Origin: an uncultured Bacteroidales bacterium
GTDB lineage: Bacteria; Bacteroidota; Bacteroidia; Bacteroidales; P3
Length of the DNA: 64,000 nt
Direction: 5' to 3'
Assembly: GCA_947168515.1 (NCBI GenBank)
Contig: CAMVMF010000006.1
Coordinates: 1-64,000 of the forward strand
The notes beneath the pieces were generated by a model, which saw only the letters and a program-made list of their open reading frames with translations, was not told the DNA's origin and made no database searches. A program made the position numbers and the translations under genes. Positions 54,790-63,142 of this stretch are shown here, in pieces. Position 1 is the stretch's first letter, and each line of letters opens with the position of its first letter.

Positions 54790-54965
54790 TGTAGACCCAG
54801 ACCAACGGCACGCACCCAAACATCCTCTAGGTCAGAGACCCAGACCAGCGGCACACAACCGAACATCCGCCAGGTCAGAAATCCAAACCAGCGGCACGCA
54901 GCCACACATCCGCCAGGTCAGAAACCCAGACCAGCGGCACGCTCCCAAACATCCGCCAGGTCGGG
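54790..54965. repeat. 43-bp minisatellite, four copies
   Basis: ACCA(G/A)CGGCA begins at 54801, 54844, 54887 and 54930, so the unit is exactly 43 bp (contains CATCCGCCAGGTCAGAAA). Copies differ at a few positions. 43 is not divisible by 3, and frames crossing it cycle through all registers, so it is not coding. It lies upstream of the DUF1963 gene on the minus strand. Confidence 0.88.
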
Positions 54966-55532
54966 TACTGTTGATGGACCAAGGGCTAGGCGGTGGCAAC
55001 GAGCCGTGCTGTCGAAGACTATCCGGCGGGTGGGGTCGATGCCTGCACCGAAGGTGTAGGACACATTGTTTAGTGTTCTTTTTCTTCTACTCAGTGTTGC
55101 ACTTGTAACTGGAATTTAGGATCATCAGCATTGTGGAGATGCCCCTCCCGCGTTACCCATCTACTTCTACAGCAACCTTTAAAAACCCCGAATAGGGTAA
55201 TCGGATATAGCCGCAGACCTCGCCTACAGAAAACCAGCAAGATACACTCATACCCAATTGGAGAAAAACATAAAAAGGACACTTTTTGACACTCACTTTA
55301 CAAGATATTTTAGATTACATCTATTATACCGTAACAAGTATAAGTAAACAGGATTATAATCATAATTGAAACCTAATACAAACATAATATAAATAGCGAA
55401 GGGAGGTCGAAGCATTGCAAGAACGAAAAATTTGGCCCAAAGGGCACATCTTTGCTGAAAATTTTGGTCAAGCCACACTCTTTCTGAAATGAAATTATAG
55501 TATTATTTTTTCAATATGTGACATATATTTTG
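54966..55532. other. No supported gene
   Basis: The 1.2-kb gap between DUF1963 and the B12-regulated gene is divided into the minisatellite, this 570-bp AT-rich stretch, and the riboswitch. A minus-strand frame at 54970-55075 reads LNNVSYTFGAGIDPTRRIVFDSTARCH, perhaps a gene remnant, but it has no start or promoter. Nothing else was recognised. Confidence 0.5.
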
Positions 55533-55540
55533 TAATTTTG
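55533..55540 (+). promoter_or_regulatory. -7 box of the B12-controlled gene
   Basis: TAATTTTG (TAnnTTTG) directly before GCAGCC and the start of the cobalamin riboswitch. Confidence 0.7.
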
Positions 55541-55548
55541 CAGCCGTT

Positions 55549-55707
55549 ATTGGTTACCCCTAGGGGTATTAAAAGGGAAGCAGGTGCAAGTCCTGCGCAG
55601 TCCCGCTGCTGTAAGTTCTACAACTGAGGCCCAGCATGTTACGTCACTGTGTGTCGCCATAGGCACATGGGAAGACAGGGCCGATTGAACAAGCCAGAAG
55701 ACCTGCC
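55549..55707 (+). ncRNA. Cobalamin (AdoCbl) riboswitch
   Basis: Conserved blocks in order: GGTTACCCC..., GAAGCAGGTGCAAGTCCTGC, GCAGTCCCGCTGCTGTAA, GAAGACAGGGCCGATTGAAC, and the B12 box GCCAGAAGACCTGCC. These are the hallmark of the cobalamin family. The 147 nt between it and the ATG hold a near-perfect pair AATATTTTACC (55783) and GGTATAATATT (55829), and a CGACAA/TTGTCG pair; one may form the expression platform. Ligand binding would normally repress the gene when B12 is plentiful. Confidence 0.93.
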
Positions 55708-55854
55708 AAAACGATGGATTCGGAGCACTTTCGAGGAAAAGTAACCGACAATGCCGACCCCTCTGGGCTTTTTTGTCGTTATAATATTTTACCCCCTCAT
55801 AGTCCTCCGATGGGAAAAGAGTATTAAGGTATAATATTAATAAATTAAACAACG

Positions 55855-57567
55855 ATGAAAAAGTTTTTTACCAATTTGATGTTTCTTGCCTTGATAGGCA
55901 TGGCCATGCCTGCCATGGCACAATCCCCTTCTGTTGCCAAAGATGGTGATACCGTCGAGGCCACCATCGACGCTTCGCAAATCCTCTATTGGGTGGGCGA
56001 AGGCGACAACGAGGTGATTCTGGCTGTCAACTGGGCCGAGACTGCACTGGCTTGGGGCTACCGTTTCAGCGAATCGAGCGTTTCTGTGGCCACCGTCATG
56101 ACCGCCATAGCTGCCGACGACCCTCGTTTGAGTTTCAGTGGCTCGGGCTACCTGGACGACATTCTTTTCTTCGATGCCGCCGCCGGCATGACGGACACCC
56201 TGCGCATCACTCCCGGCAACTACTGGGAGAGCACCCGCAACGGCGTGATGGATGCCGGCATGGGCCAGCAGCTGCAGGACGGCGACTTTGAGAAATGGTC
56301 GGACCCTGCCGCCGGCATTGCTGTCGACAGTTTCTACTACGAAGGCTGGGGCTGGATTTACACCAATGTCTACACCATGCCCATCTTTGCCATCACCGAC
56401 CCCGACACCACCAACATCCCTGATGAGAGTTCCCTTGCCGCTGCCGACATCCGCTTCTGGGTGGGCGAGGGCAGCAACGAGGTGGTGCTGGCCGTCAACT
56501 GGGCCGACACCGCACTGGCCTGGGGCTACCGTTTCGACGAGCCCACGGTCACTGTGGAGAATGTCCTTGCAGCCATTGCCGCTGCCGACCCACGCTTCAG
56601 CTACAGCGGTTCAGGGTTCATTAACGACATCTATTTCTTCGATGCCAAGCGCGGCATGACCGACACCTTGCACATCACCCCCGGCAACTACTGGGGCAGT
56701 TCCCGCAACGGTTTGATGGATGCCGGCATGAGCCAGACACTGGTGGATGGCGACTTTGAGAAATGGGCCGACCCCGCTGCCGGTGCCATTTCGGGCTGCA
56801 GCTACTTTGCCGGCTACGGCTGGTTCTACAACTACGCCTACCCCATGGCTGTCACCCCTGTTGCTGCTCCGCTGCCCGACGAGGCCACTATCGATGCTTC
56901 CGAAATCCTCTATTGGGTGGGCGAAGGTTCCCATCAGGTTGTCATGGCCGTCAACTGGGCCGACACCGCCCTGGCTTGGGGTTACCGTTTTGCTGACGAC
57001 TCCGTCACCGTAGAAACCATGATGAACGCCATTGCCGCCGCCGACCCACGACTGAGCCTACGTGTTTCCGGCTACCTCGACGACATTCTCTACTACGAAG
57101 AAGGCATGGCCGACACCCTGCGCGTTGCCGAGGGCAGCTACTGGTCCAGCACCCGCAATGGCTATGGCGACATGGGCATGGCGCAGTATCTGGTTGACGG
57201 CGACTTTGAGAAGTGGGCCGTTCCCGCCGCCGGCGTTGTTGCCGACAGCGTTTACTATGAAGGTTGGGGCTGGTCCTACATCTACATCTACCCCATGGCC
57301 ATCACGCCTGTCACCGTTCCCGCCCCTGTGGCCATCGACGCTGTTGCCAGCACCGTCGAACTCAACTGCTGGCCCAACCCCGTCGTCGACCGTGTGACGG
57401 TCACCATCAGCCACGAAAGCAGCGCACAGCTCTTCGACCAGGCAGGTCGCTTGGTGGCTGCCTACACCCTCCATCAGGGCGAGAACACCCTCGACCTCTC
57501 CTCCCTCCATACTTCCGTCTACCTCCTCCGCGTGGGCAACACCGTCCAGAAACTCATCAAGCGCTAA
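55855..57567 (+). CDS. Secreted T9SS-sorted protein with three copies of an unrecognised domain
   Basis: 570 residues. Signal peptide MKKFFTNLMFLALIGMAMPAMAQ, then three tandem copies of a ~150-residue domain starting near residues 38, 196 and 346. Each has ILYWVGEG-NEVILAVNW, TALAWGYRF, a stretch AIAA-DPR-SFSGSGY-DDI-FFD, TDTLRITPGNYW-STRNG, LQDGDFEKW-DPAAG and a Y(Y)EGWGW ending. The last 70 residues are a type A sorting domain (CWPNPVVDRVTVTISHE...HTSVYLLRVGNTVQKLIKR). Trp-rich surface repeats behind a cobalamin riboswitch suggest a cell-surface corrinoid-handling protein, analogous in setting to BtuG/BtuH lipoproteins of Bacteroides but not recognisably related. No TonB-dependent BtuB gene is adjacent in this window. 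Confidence 0.7.
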   Translation: MKKFFTNLMFLALIGMAMPAMAQSPSVAKDGDTVEATIDASQILYWVGEGDNEVILAVNWAETALAWGYRFSESSVSVATVMTAIAADDPRLSFSGSGYLDDILFFDAAAGMTDTLRITPGNYWESTRNGVMDAGMGQQLQDGDFEKWSDPAAGIAVDSFYYEGWGWIYTNVYTMPIFAITDPDTTNIPDESSLAAADIRFWVGEGSNEVVLAVNWADTALAWGYRFDEPTVTVENVLAAIAAADPRFSYSGSGFINDIYFFDAKRGMTDTLHITPGNYWGSSRNGLMDAGMSQTLVDGDFEKWADPAAGAISGCSYFAGYGWFYNYAYPMAVTPVAAPLPDEATIDASEILYWVGEGSHQVVMAVNWADTALAWGYRFADDSVTVETMMNAIAAADPRLSLRVSGYLDDILYYEEGMADTLRVAEGSYWSSTRNGYGDMGMAQYLVDGDFEKWAVPAAGVVADSVYYEGWGWSYIYIYPMAITPVTVPAPVAIDAVASTVELNCWPNPVVDRVTVTISHESSAQLFDQAGRLVAAYTLHQGENTLDLSSLHTSVYLLRVGNTVQKLIKR

Positions 57568-57604
57568 CTGCCGCAGACATAGAAATCTGCACAGCATAGA
57601 ACAG

Positions 57605-57643
57605 AAAAGCGGAACCGCGCCTATTGCGGTTCCGCTTTTTTTT
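57605..57643. terminator. Strong terminator
   Basis: AAGCGGAACCGC / GCGGTTCCGCTT stem with eight T residues after it on the plus strand and AAAA/TTTT on the other. It serves the B12-controlled gene and can also end the convergent DUF5714 transcript. Confidence 0.9.
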
Positions 57644-57661
57644 CATTCAGCGATAATTGTG

Positions 57662-58453
57662 TCAGTTCTTAGGGCAAAATGGGCACTTCTTGCCGATGCA
57701 TTGATTGTTGATTTGACTGCGTGAACAAGTCACTTGAGGTTTTTCCATTTCCACCCCCAAGTGCTCTTTGACAAAGTCCACGGCCGCCAGCACCGACAGA
57801 TACGAATCTCGCTTACAGCAGCGGGGGCCACCATTCAGTGCCACCTGTTCTAGGGCCTTTGCGGTCAGCAGATTGCACAGCTGCCAAGTGTCGGTAGAGA
57901 GAGGTGTATTGCGTGTGGCTACCGACAGGAAAATGCCTGTGCTGATGGCTGCCCCGCAAGCACCCATATAGCCACAAGCCCCACCAGGCACCTGCTGACC
58001 ACGGCTCATCACCTCAGGCAAAGCCGCGGCAAGGTCCAAACGAAGACTGTCGTCAGGCAGGGCATTGTTGTAGGCCGTCAGCAGCGCAGCACCCACCAGC
58101 ACATGATGCTCTGGGCCATGCATGTGGCAGAATGGCTGGGACATCATCTTCTCCAATATGGCTATGGGGTCCTTAGAAGTCTCGTCCAGACACATAGCCA
58201 GAATGGAGTCCATGCCCTTGGTGTGACAGCTGCTGCAGACATAGTGGCCGTCCACACAGCGTGTTTTGCTCATTTCTTGTTTGTGGCATAGGACACACTC
58301 CATCAGCGTGTCCTGCTGCAAATACTCTAGCGGTTTTCCGCAAATAAGGCATTCTTCGTTGGCCATAGTGGTAGTTTTAGCATTGTCGCTCTTGCTGCCA
58401 CAAGCCGTCAAAAGCATTGCCACAGCAATAAAAACGATAGTTTTTACTCTCAT
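57662..58453 (-). CDS. DUF5714 domain lipoprotein, Cys-rich
   Basis: 263 residues. Start at MRVKTIVFIAVAMLLTACGS (58453), lipobox LTAC, with a -7 TATCTTTG a few bases upstream. The mature part carries Zn-type clusters CLICGKPL, CVLCHKQEMSKTRCVDGHYVCSSCHTKG and then HMHGPEHHVLVGAALLTAYNNA, VPGGACGYMGACGAAISTGIF, GGPRCCKRDSYLSV and a Cys-rich tail IGKKCPFCPK. This matches DUF5714, which in other bacteria is usually cytoplasmic. Here a lipoprotein signal is present, unless the internal MANEECLICG is the true start. It is convergent with the B12-controlled gene. Confidence 0.78.
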   Translation of the reverse strand: MRVKTIVFIAVAMLLTACGSKSDNAKTTTMANEECLICGKPLEYLQQDTLMECVLCHKQEMSKTRCVDGHYVCSSCHTKGMDSILAMCLDETSKDPIAILEKMMSQPFCHMHGPEHHVLVGAALLTAYNNALPDDSLRLDLAAALPEVMSRGQQVPGGACGYMGACGAAISTGIFLSVATRNTPLSTDTWQLCNLLTAKALEQVALNGGPRCCKRDSYLSVLAAVDFVKEHLGVEMEKPQVTCSRSQINNQCIGKKCPFCPKN

Positions 58454-58515
58454 TTGTAATGTCACATTTTGGCCGCAAAGATACGCTTTTTCTTCGAAAT
58501 GGCAGTTTTTCCCCC

Positions 58516-59175
58516 TCAGAATCGCCATCCGGCGCCCAGGGTCACCCGGTGCGGCCTCACCCACATGTTGTCGCCGTGGTCGAAAGCAAGCAAGTCGGAT
58601 AGGCTGAGGCGGTAGGCCACGTCGACAAAGAGTCCGCAGGGCAGTTCGTATCCCACCGTGGCCCCCAGGCCTGAATGGCTGTCGGTCATGGCCATGGTTT
58701 CTGCACCGGTGGAGGGGTCTATGTCGATGACGTGGTGATAGGGGTTGAAACTGCCTGCGGCACCCGTGTAGCTGCCGTCGATGATGAACTGGGTGTAAGG
58801 GCCAAAGCCCACATATCCCCAGCCGCGAGTGCTGTTGCCGAAGCGCACGGTGGCAAAGATGGGTATCTCTATGCCCCATGAGCTGAGCGAGTGCTGCACG
58901 CCGTCCCCGGTCAAAAGGCTGCGCTCAAAAGTGTAGTTGAGACCAAAACGGATAGCAAAGTGCTTTCCGATGTTATAATCCATGAAGAAAGTACCCTCGC
59001 CACCTAGGGCCGGGGCAGAGGTGAGACTGAGGGGCAGCCCATTCAGCAACGGCTGCGAAAGGTTGGCACCGAGCCTAAAACCATAGTTGACCACCCGGTT
59101 GGTATCTGCGGCATGGCCTGCAAAAGTCATCAAGCCAAGAATTGCTATTAAAACTAAGCGTTTCATATTTCTCAT
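58516..59175 (-). CDS. Outer-membrane beta-barrel (porin-like) protein
   Basis: 219 residues with signal peptide (MKRLVLIAILGLMTFAGHA, from the second Met at 59166). Mature part of alternating strands: VVNYGFRLGANLSQPL, FFMDYNIGKHFAIRFGLNYTFE, GWGYVGFGPYTQFIIDG, ending RPHRVTLGAGWRF, typical of small OMP_b-brl/outer-membrane proteins. It lies 3 nt after the truncated DUF5686 gene on the same strand. Confidence 0.8.
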   Translation of the reverse strand: MRNMKRLVLIAILGLMTFAGHAADTNRVVNYGFRLGANLSQPLLNGLPLSLTSAPALGGEGTFFMDYNIGKHFAIRFGLNYTFERSLLTGDGVQHSLSSWGIEIPIFATVRFGNSTRGWGYVGFGPYTQFIIDGSYTGAAGSFNPYHHVIDIDPSTGAETMAMTDSHSGLGATVGYELPCGLFVDVAYRLSLSDLLAFDHGDNMWVRPHRVTLGAGWRF

Positions 59176-59177
59176 TT

Positions 59178-60353
59178 TTAAATTGATAATCTAAATCCTA
59201 TTCTTATTCCGCTCAGGTTGCTGGCAGGCAAACCGTCGGTGTAGGTGAGCCTACGCACATAGTCTATGCGGATGCACCGTAATATGTTTTCCAGTCCGAA
59301 ACTGACTTCGCAGTAGGGTGTGGTGCCAAAAGGTTCACAGCCGTCGGGCAAGGCATATAGTCCGGCATGCCCGAAGCGCGGATTGTTCTTCGGCGACAGC
59401 GAGCCATAGATGCCGCTGAACGAAACCACCTCGCGCAGCCGCAGTTTCTTCACCAAGGGGATGCGGTTCAGAATCCAGCCTTTGAGATAATAGGTGGCAT
59501 GGAGGGCCAACCACTGGTCGGCAACAAACTCCATGGGACGCATCAGGGTGAAACTGTTGGGCGACAGGTAGAGCGAGAAATTGCTCTGCGGGGTGAAAAG
59601 GCCTGGCAAAGGCACGCGGTTCCACACCACGCCGGTGTGGATGCGCGTGTCGATATGACCGAAGGAAGAGAGCCAGAATCGCTTCTCCCCAATGATGTCG
59701 GTGCGCTGGTAAGGGAAGCTGGCATCTATCAGTCCGACCGTATGGCGCAGCCGGAAAACAGGCGCGTCCTTGCTCAGATTGAAAGGCGATTCGCTGCCCA
59801 TGCGGTTGTTGTAGAGGGGTTCGCCCGGCGCGTAGCGCAGCTGCAGACCCGCCTGCCACTGCGAAAACTGCTCCACCTTACGCAAGGTGCCGTCGGCAAC
59901 AATGCGCTGGTAGTTCAAAGACCCTGCAGGCTCATTGTCGGAATACTCCACCCAGGCATCCAAGCTCAGCCGGTTTTCCCACTCATGCTCGTAGCGCAGG
60001 TTGGTGCGACGCACATACTGCATGGCGGTGGGTTCCAGTGTGGGCCAGCGCGACATCAGTATATTGTCACGGTCCAGCAGGTCGGTGGACTGGCCTGGGT
60101 TCTCCAGGTCGTACATGGTCCGAAAATAGAGAGCGTGACGCAGCGACTCGTAGGGATGGTACTCCTTGGGGCGGAAACTATAGATGGCCGTGGCACTGTA
60201 TTTCACACGCAGGTCTTTGGTGCCAAAGGCCATATACCCATTCATGAACCAATGGTTGCTAAGGTTGGCGGTGGTCATGCCGCCCACACGCAAACGCAGT
60301 CCTTCTTGCGGGTTGAGACTTATGAAATTATATATGGGGCCCAAGTCGAATTA
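59178..60353 (-). pseudogene. DUF5686 C-terminal half, 5' truncated
   Basis: An open frame of 391 residues reads GPIYNFISLNPQEGLRLRVGGMTTANLSNHWFMNGYMAFGTKD and continues as a beta-barrel to IRIGFRLSI. This is the C-terminal half of DUF5686 proteins, which are about 800 or more residues with a CarboxypepD_reg-like domain at the front. The frame remains open as FDLGPIYNF upstream of the ORF start and then hits a stop where sequence changes into the divergent AraC gene. No signal peptide, start or promoter remains, so it is a fragment. Confidence 0.75.
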
Positions 60354-61214
60354 AATACTGATATATCAGCATTGCTTGATGGATGTGACCTCTATCCCGA
60401 CCGAATCCTGTTGGCCAATGGCAGCCAAATGCAGGCCCTACGTCCCACATTAGAATCGCTTCAGACACAGGTATTCCGTCCCAATTGCGCTATCGTGGTC
60501 ATGTGCTCTCGGGGCAGTCTGGAACTCCAAATCAATTTTCAGCAATTTCGATGTACAACCGGTCATTTCATCATTATCATCCCCCAGCAAATTGTACAGT
60601 TCACAAGCATCAGTCCCGATTTCGACGGCCTCGCCATGGCCTTTGCCAACTCATTCCTCCAGACACTCAACATAGGGTCCATCCTGCAGCCCAGCCTCTC
60701 AGTCCGCCAAAGCCCCTTGGTAGAGGCCATCCCAGGGGTGGAGGAAGCTTTCACCAATCTATTTGGCATGATACGGGGCCTGCTTTTTGCTCCAAACCAC
60801 CCACATCGCGACCATGTCATGCGCCTTTTGGTAGAGGCGTACTTTTTCGGCATGTACCATTACCTGCAGAACGCCCCAATTCGGCTTAACACCGCTGAGT
60901 TTCACACCGATTCATTCCTTCGTCTTGCCCAGCAGCAAGCCCGCCAGCATCACGAAATAGACTACTATGCCTCTCAGCTTGGGCTAAGCAAGAAACGCCT
61001 TGCCGCCTGTGTCAGGAAGGTAACCGGCCGCACAGTATCGGACTGGATAGACAGCCATATACTGCTGGAAGCCAAGTGGCAACTTAAATCGACCCAGAAA
61101 TCCGTCAAGCAAATAGCCGCTGAACTGTATTTTTCAAGTCCGTCCAGTTTTGGAGCATGGTTCAAACACCACACCGACACCACCCCTGCCCTTTTTCGCC
61201 AACTGGGGCAGTAA
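60351..61214 (+). pseudogene. AraC-family regulator, 5' truncated
   Basis: The real gene is the last ~285 codons of a longer open frame. It begins near ELNTDISALLDGCDLYPDRILL with no ATG in reach, continues with an N-terminal sensor part (CIVVMCSRGSLELQINFQQFRCTTGHFIIIIPQQIVQF) and ends with an intact AraC DNA-binding domain: IDYYASQLGLSKKRLAACVRKVTG and VKQIAAELYFSSPSSFGAWFKHHTDTTPALFRQL. The first in-frame ATG is at about 60430. It meets the DUF5686 fragment head-to-head at about 60350, where both are cut. Confidence 0.7.
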
Positions 61215-61692
61215 CAGCCATACCGCAGAGAGTCCCGCAGGGAGCAGCACCCCGTTTGGCAATGCTTGGGGCCTCCCGCCCCCATCATCAAATTTTATCA
61301 TTTATCTGGCTGATTTGCATAATACGATGCCTACGGTCATGCCTGTTTTTGCTTTCTCGTGATAACATGTGCGTTCGCTACAAGTGTATGTGTAATAACT
61401 GGCAGTTGCTATTGGATTTTACGGCTTATCAATCCAGGTCTGTTGTGCCATTCTTGCTCAAAAACAATATTTTACAGCTTTCTAAGGTTTAAAAACCAAT
61501 GCCGACCCATGTTTTTTCAAACTTCCACCCCCGTTTTACTACGCTTTGGACATATCGAATCTGAGCAAAAAGAAAAAAAATACCATAGGCAAAGAATCTA
61601 ATAAACAAATGATAGTCAACTACTAGCAAACCCACTTCAAATTTTTTTTGTAGATCTGGTACATTTTTTTTATTCCAATTCGGAAAAAGTGT
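61215..61692. other. No supported gene
   Basis: About 480 bp, AT-rich. Short frames lack motifs. The end contains the -7 box TAACTTTG (61693-61700) of the next gene. Confidence 0.5.
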
Positions 61693-61724
61693 GTAACTTT
61701 GCAGCGCAAAGCACTTTTAAAACT

Positions 61725-62369
61725 ATGGATAACAAAGACGCTCTCAATACGCTCAAAGAAATCAAGGACCTCATGGCCCGTTCTTCACGATTTCAGACCA
61801 TCAGCGGATGGTCCATTGTCATCATTGGCATCTATGCCAGTATAGTTTCGTTGGGAGCCTGGCTGCTGCTTGGCAACCACGAGCCCTACACGTGGCTTCC
61901 CGCCTTCGCACAGGACTTTGCCATCAACACCCCATCACGCACCATTCTGGCCCTCGTCATAGCAGCAGTTCTGGTGGTAGTGTCGTTCCTTACCGTCTGC
62001 CTAGGCTCCTACCTCAAGACCAAACGGGTCAACCAAACTTTTGCCTTCGACCAGACAGTGCGCCGCAGCCTCATCAATTTCTTTGTACCCGCCATCGCCG
62101 GAGCCCTGTTCTGCGTGGCCATGCTGGTTCAAGGGCACTACGGCCTCACATCCTCCATCATGCTACTCTTCTACGGCCTGGCCCTGATCAACTGCAGCCA
62201 CTACACCAGCTCCTCCATTGCCCTGCTGGGTTATGGGCAGCTTCTGTTGGGCATAGTGGACTGCTTCGTCATCGACCATGCTATACTGTTCTGGTTTCTA
62301 GGGTTCGGCCTGTTACACATCATCTATGGTGCCACGACGGAAATAAGAAAAGTAAAAGGTAAAAACTAA
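61725..62369 (+). CDS. Multi-pass membrane protein, unknown function
   Basis: 214 residues from ATG 61725 (MDNKDALNTLKEIKDLMARSSRFQTISGW), 25 nt after -7 TAACTTTG. Five or six membrane helices (SIVIIGIYASIVSLGAWLLL, ILALVIAAVLVVVSFLTVCLG, LINFFVPAIAGALFCVAML, and more). This type of protein often precedes a winged-helix gene and creD in Bacteroidota. The last codons and stop (KVKGKN) are read from the dispersed repeat. Confidence 0.75.
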   Translation: MDNKDALNTLKEIKDLMARSSRFQTISGWSIVIIGIYASIVSLGAWLLLGNHEPYTWLPAFAQDFAINTPSRTILALVIAAVLVVVSFLTVCLGSYLKTKRVNQTFAFDQTVRRSLINFFVPAIAGALFCVAMLVQGHYGLTSSIMLLFYGLALINCSHYTSSSIALLGYGQLLLGIVDCFVIDHAILFWFLGFGLLHIIYGATTEIRKVKGKN

Positions 62370-62550
62370 AAACTAAAAGGGTGGGCGGTGAGAATTGAGA
62401 TTTGAGATTTGAGATTTGAGATTTGAGAATTGAGAATTGGGAATTGAGATTTGAGATTTGAGATTTGAGATTTGAGATTTGAGAATTGGGAATTGAGATT
62501 TGAGATTTGAGATTTGAGATTTGAGATTTGAGAATTGGGAATTGAGATCG
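62355..62550. repeat. 7-mer repeat array, expanded
   Basis: GTAAAAGGTAAAAACTAAAA, the second repeat core inverted (AAAAGGGTGGGCGG), then about 20 units of TGAGATT/TGAGAATTG, most with 7-nt periodicity, ending near 62550. It begins inside the coding end of the membrane protein and separates it from the winged-helix gene in the same direction. Confidence 0.9.
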
Positions 62551-62661
62551 GAGTAATGGCCCACCACTAATAACTAAAATAATAGAATCAGTCACTATCA
62601 GTCACGCAAAGGCACAACGCGCCACTAGCCCTTCACTTATAAAAAAAAGAAATAAAACAAC

Positions 62662-62970
62662 ATGAACCCCCTCGACAATCTCAACAAAGCTTTTGAAAGC
62701 AAGGCCCGCCTCGGCATCATGTCGGTACTGATGGTCAATGAGTCCGTCGACTTCACCTCGCTCAAGTCTTTGCTGAACCTTACCGACGGAAACCTCGCCA
62801 GCCACACTCACACACTAGAAGAAATGGGCTACATCCAGTGCGAGAAACGCTTCATCGGACGCAAACCCAACACCACCTTCCAAATCACCCAGGCCGGCAG
62901 CCAAGCATTCAAAGCCCATCTGGAGGCCCTCGAAGCCCTGATCCAAGGGGCCACCGCCGCAAAGAAGTGA
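62662..62970 (+). CDS. Winged-helix transcriptional regulator
   Basis: 102 residues. NKAFESKARLGIMSVLMVNESVDFTSLKSLLNLTDGNLASHTHTLEEMGYIQCEKRFIGRKPNTTFQIT is a MarR/PadR-like winged helix of the HTH_34 type. It is the middle gene of an operon with creD. Likely controls that operon (inference). Confidence 0.85.
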   Translation: MNPLDNLNKAFESKARLGIMSVLMVNESVDFTSLKSLLNLTDGNLASHTHTLEEMGYIQCEKRFIGRKPNTTFQITQAGSQAFKAHLEALEALIQGATAAKK

Positions 62971-63142
62971 CGCGTTTTTTTTGGCCCTTTTACTTTGCGG
63001 CGCAAAGTAAAAAGAGAGGCAATCTGTTGAAGGGATAGATTAAATAGAGTTGTATAGATTCAATAGAACATATAAGAGTCGCTACAACATTTTTGATAAT
63101 AAAAATACATGATAGAAGTTAAAAATTAAACACTTATTTTTT

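Noticed and set aside
54778-55059. 93-residue plus-strand ORF across the 43-bp repeats
   Set aside because: A 43-bp unit shifts frame every copy, so conserved coding is impossible; no start signals.
55547-55852. 101-residue minus-strand ORF
   Set aside because: It is antisense to the cobalamin riboswitch and its leader.
59367-60345. N-terminal part of the 615-residue plus-strand ORF
   Set aside because: This portion is antisense to the DUF5686 barrel; only the codons after about 60350 belong to the AraC gene.
62388-62550. CRISPR array
   Set aside because: The period is 7 nt with no spacers; it is a simple-sequence array of the dispersed repeat family.
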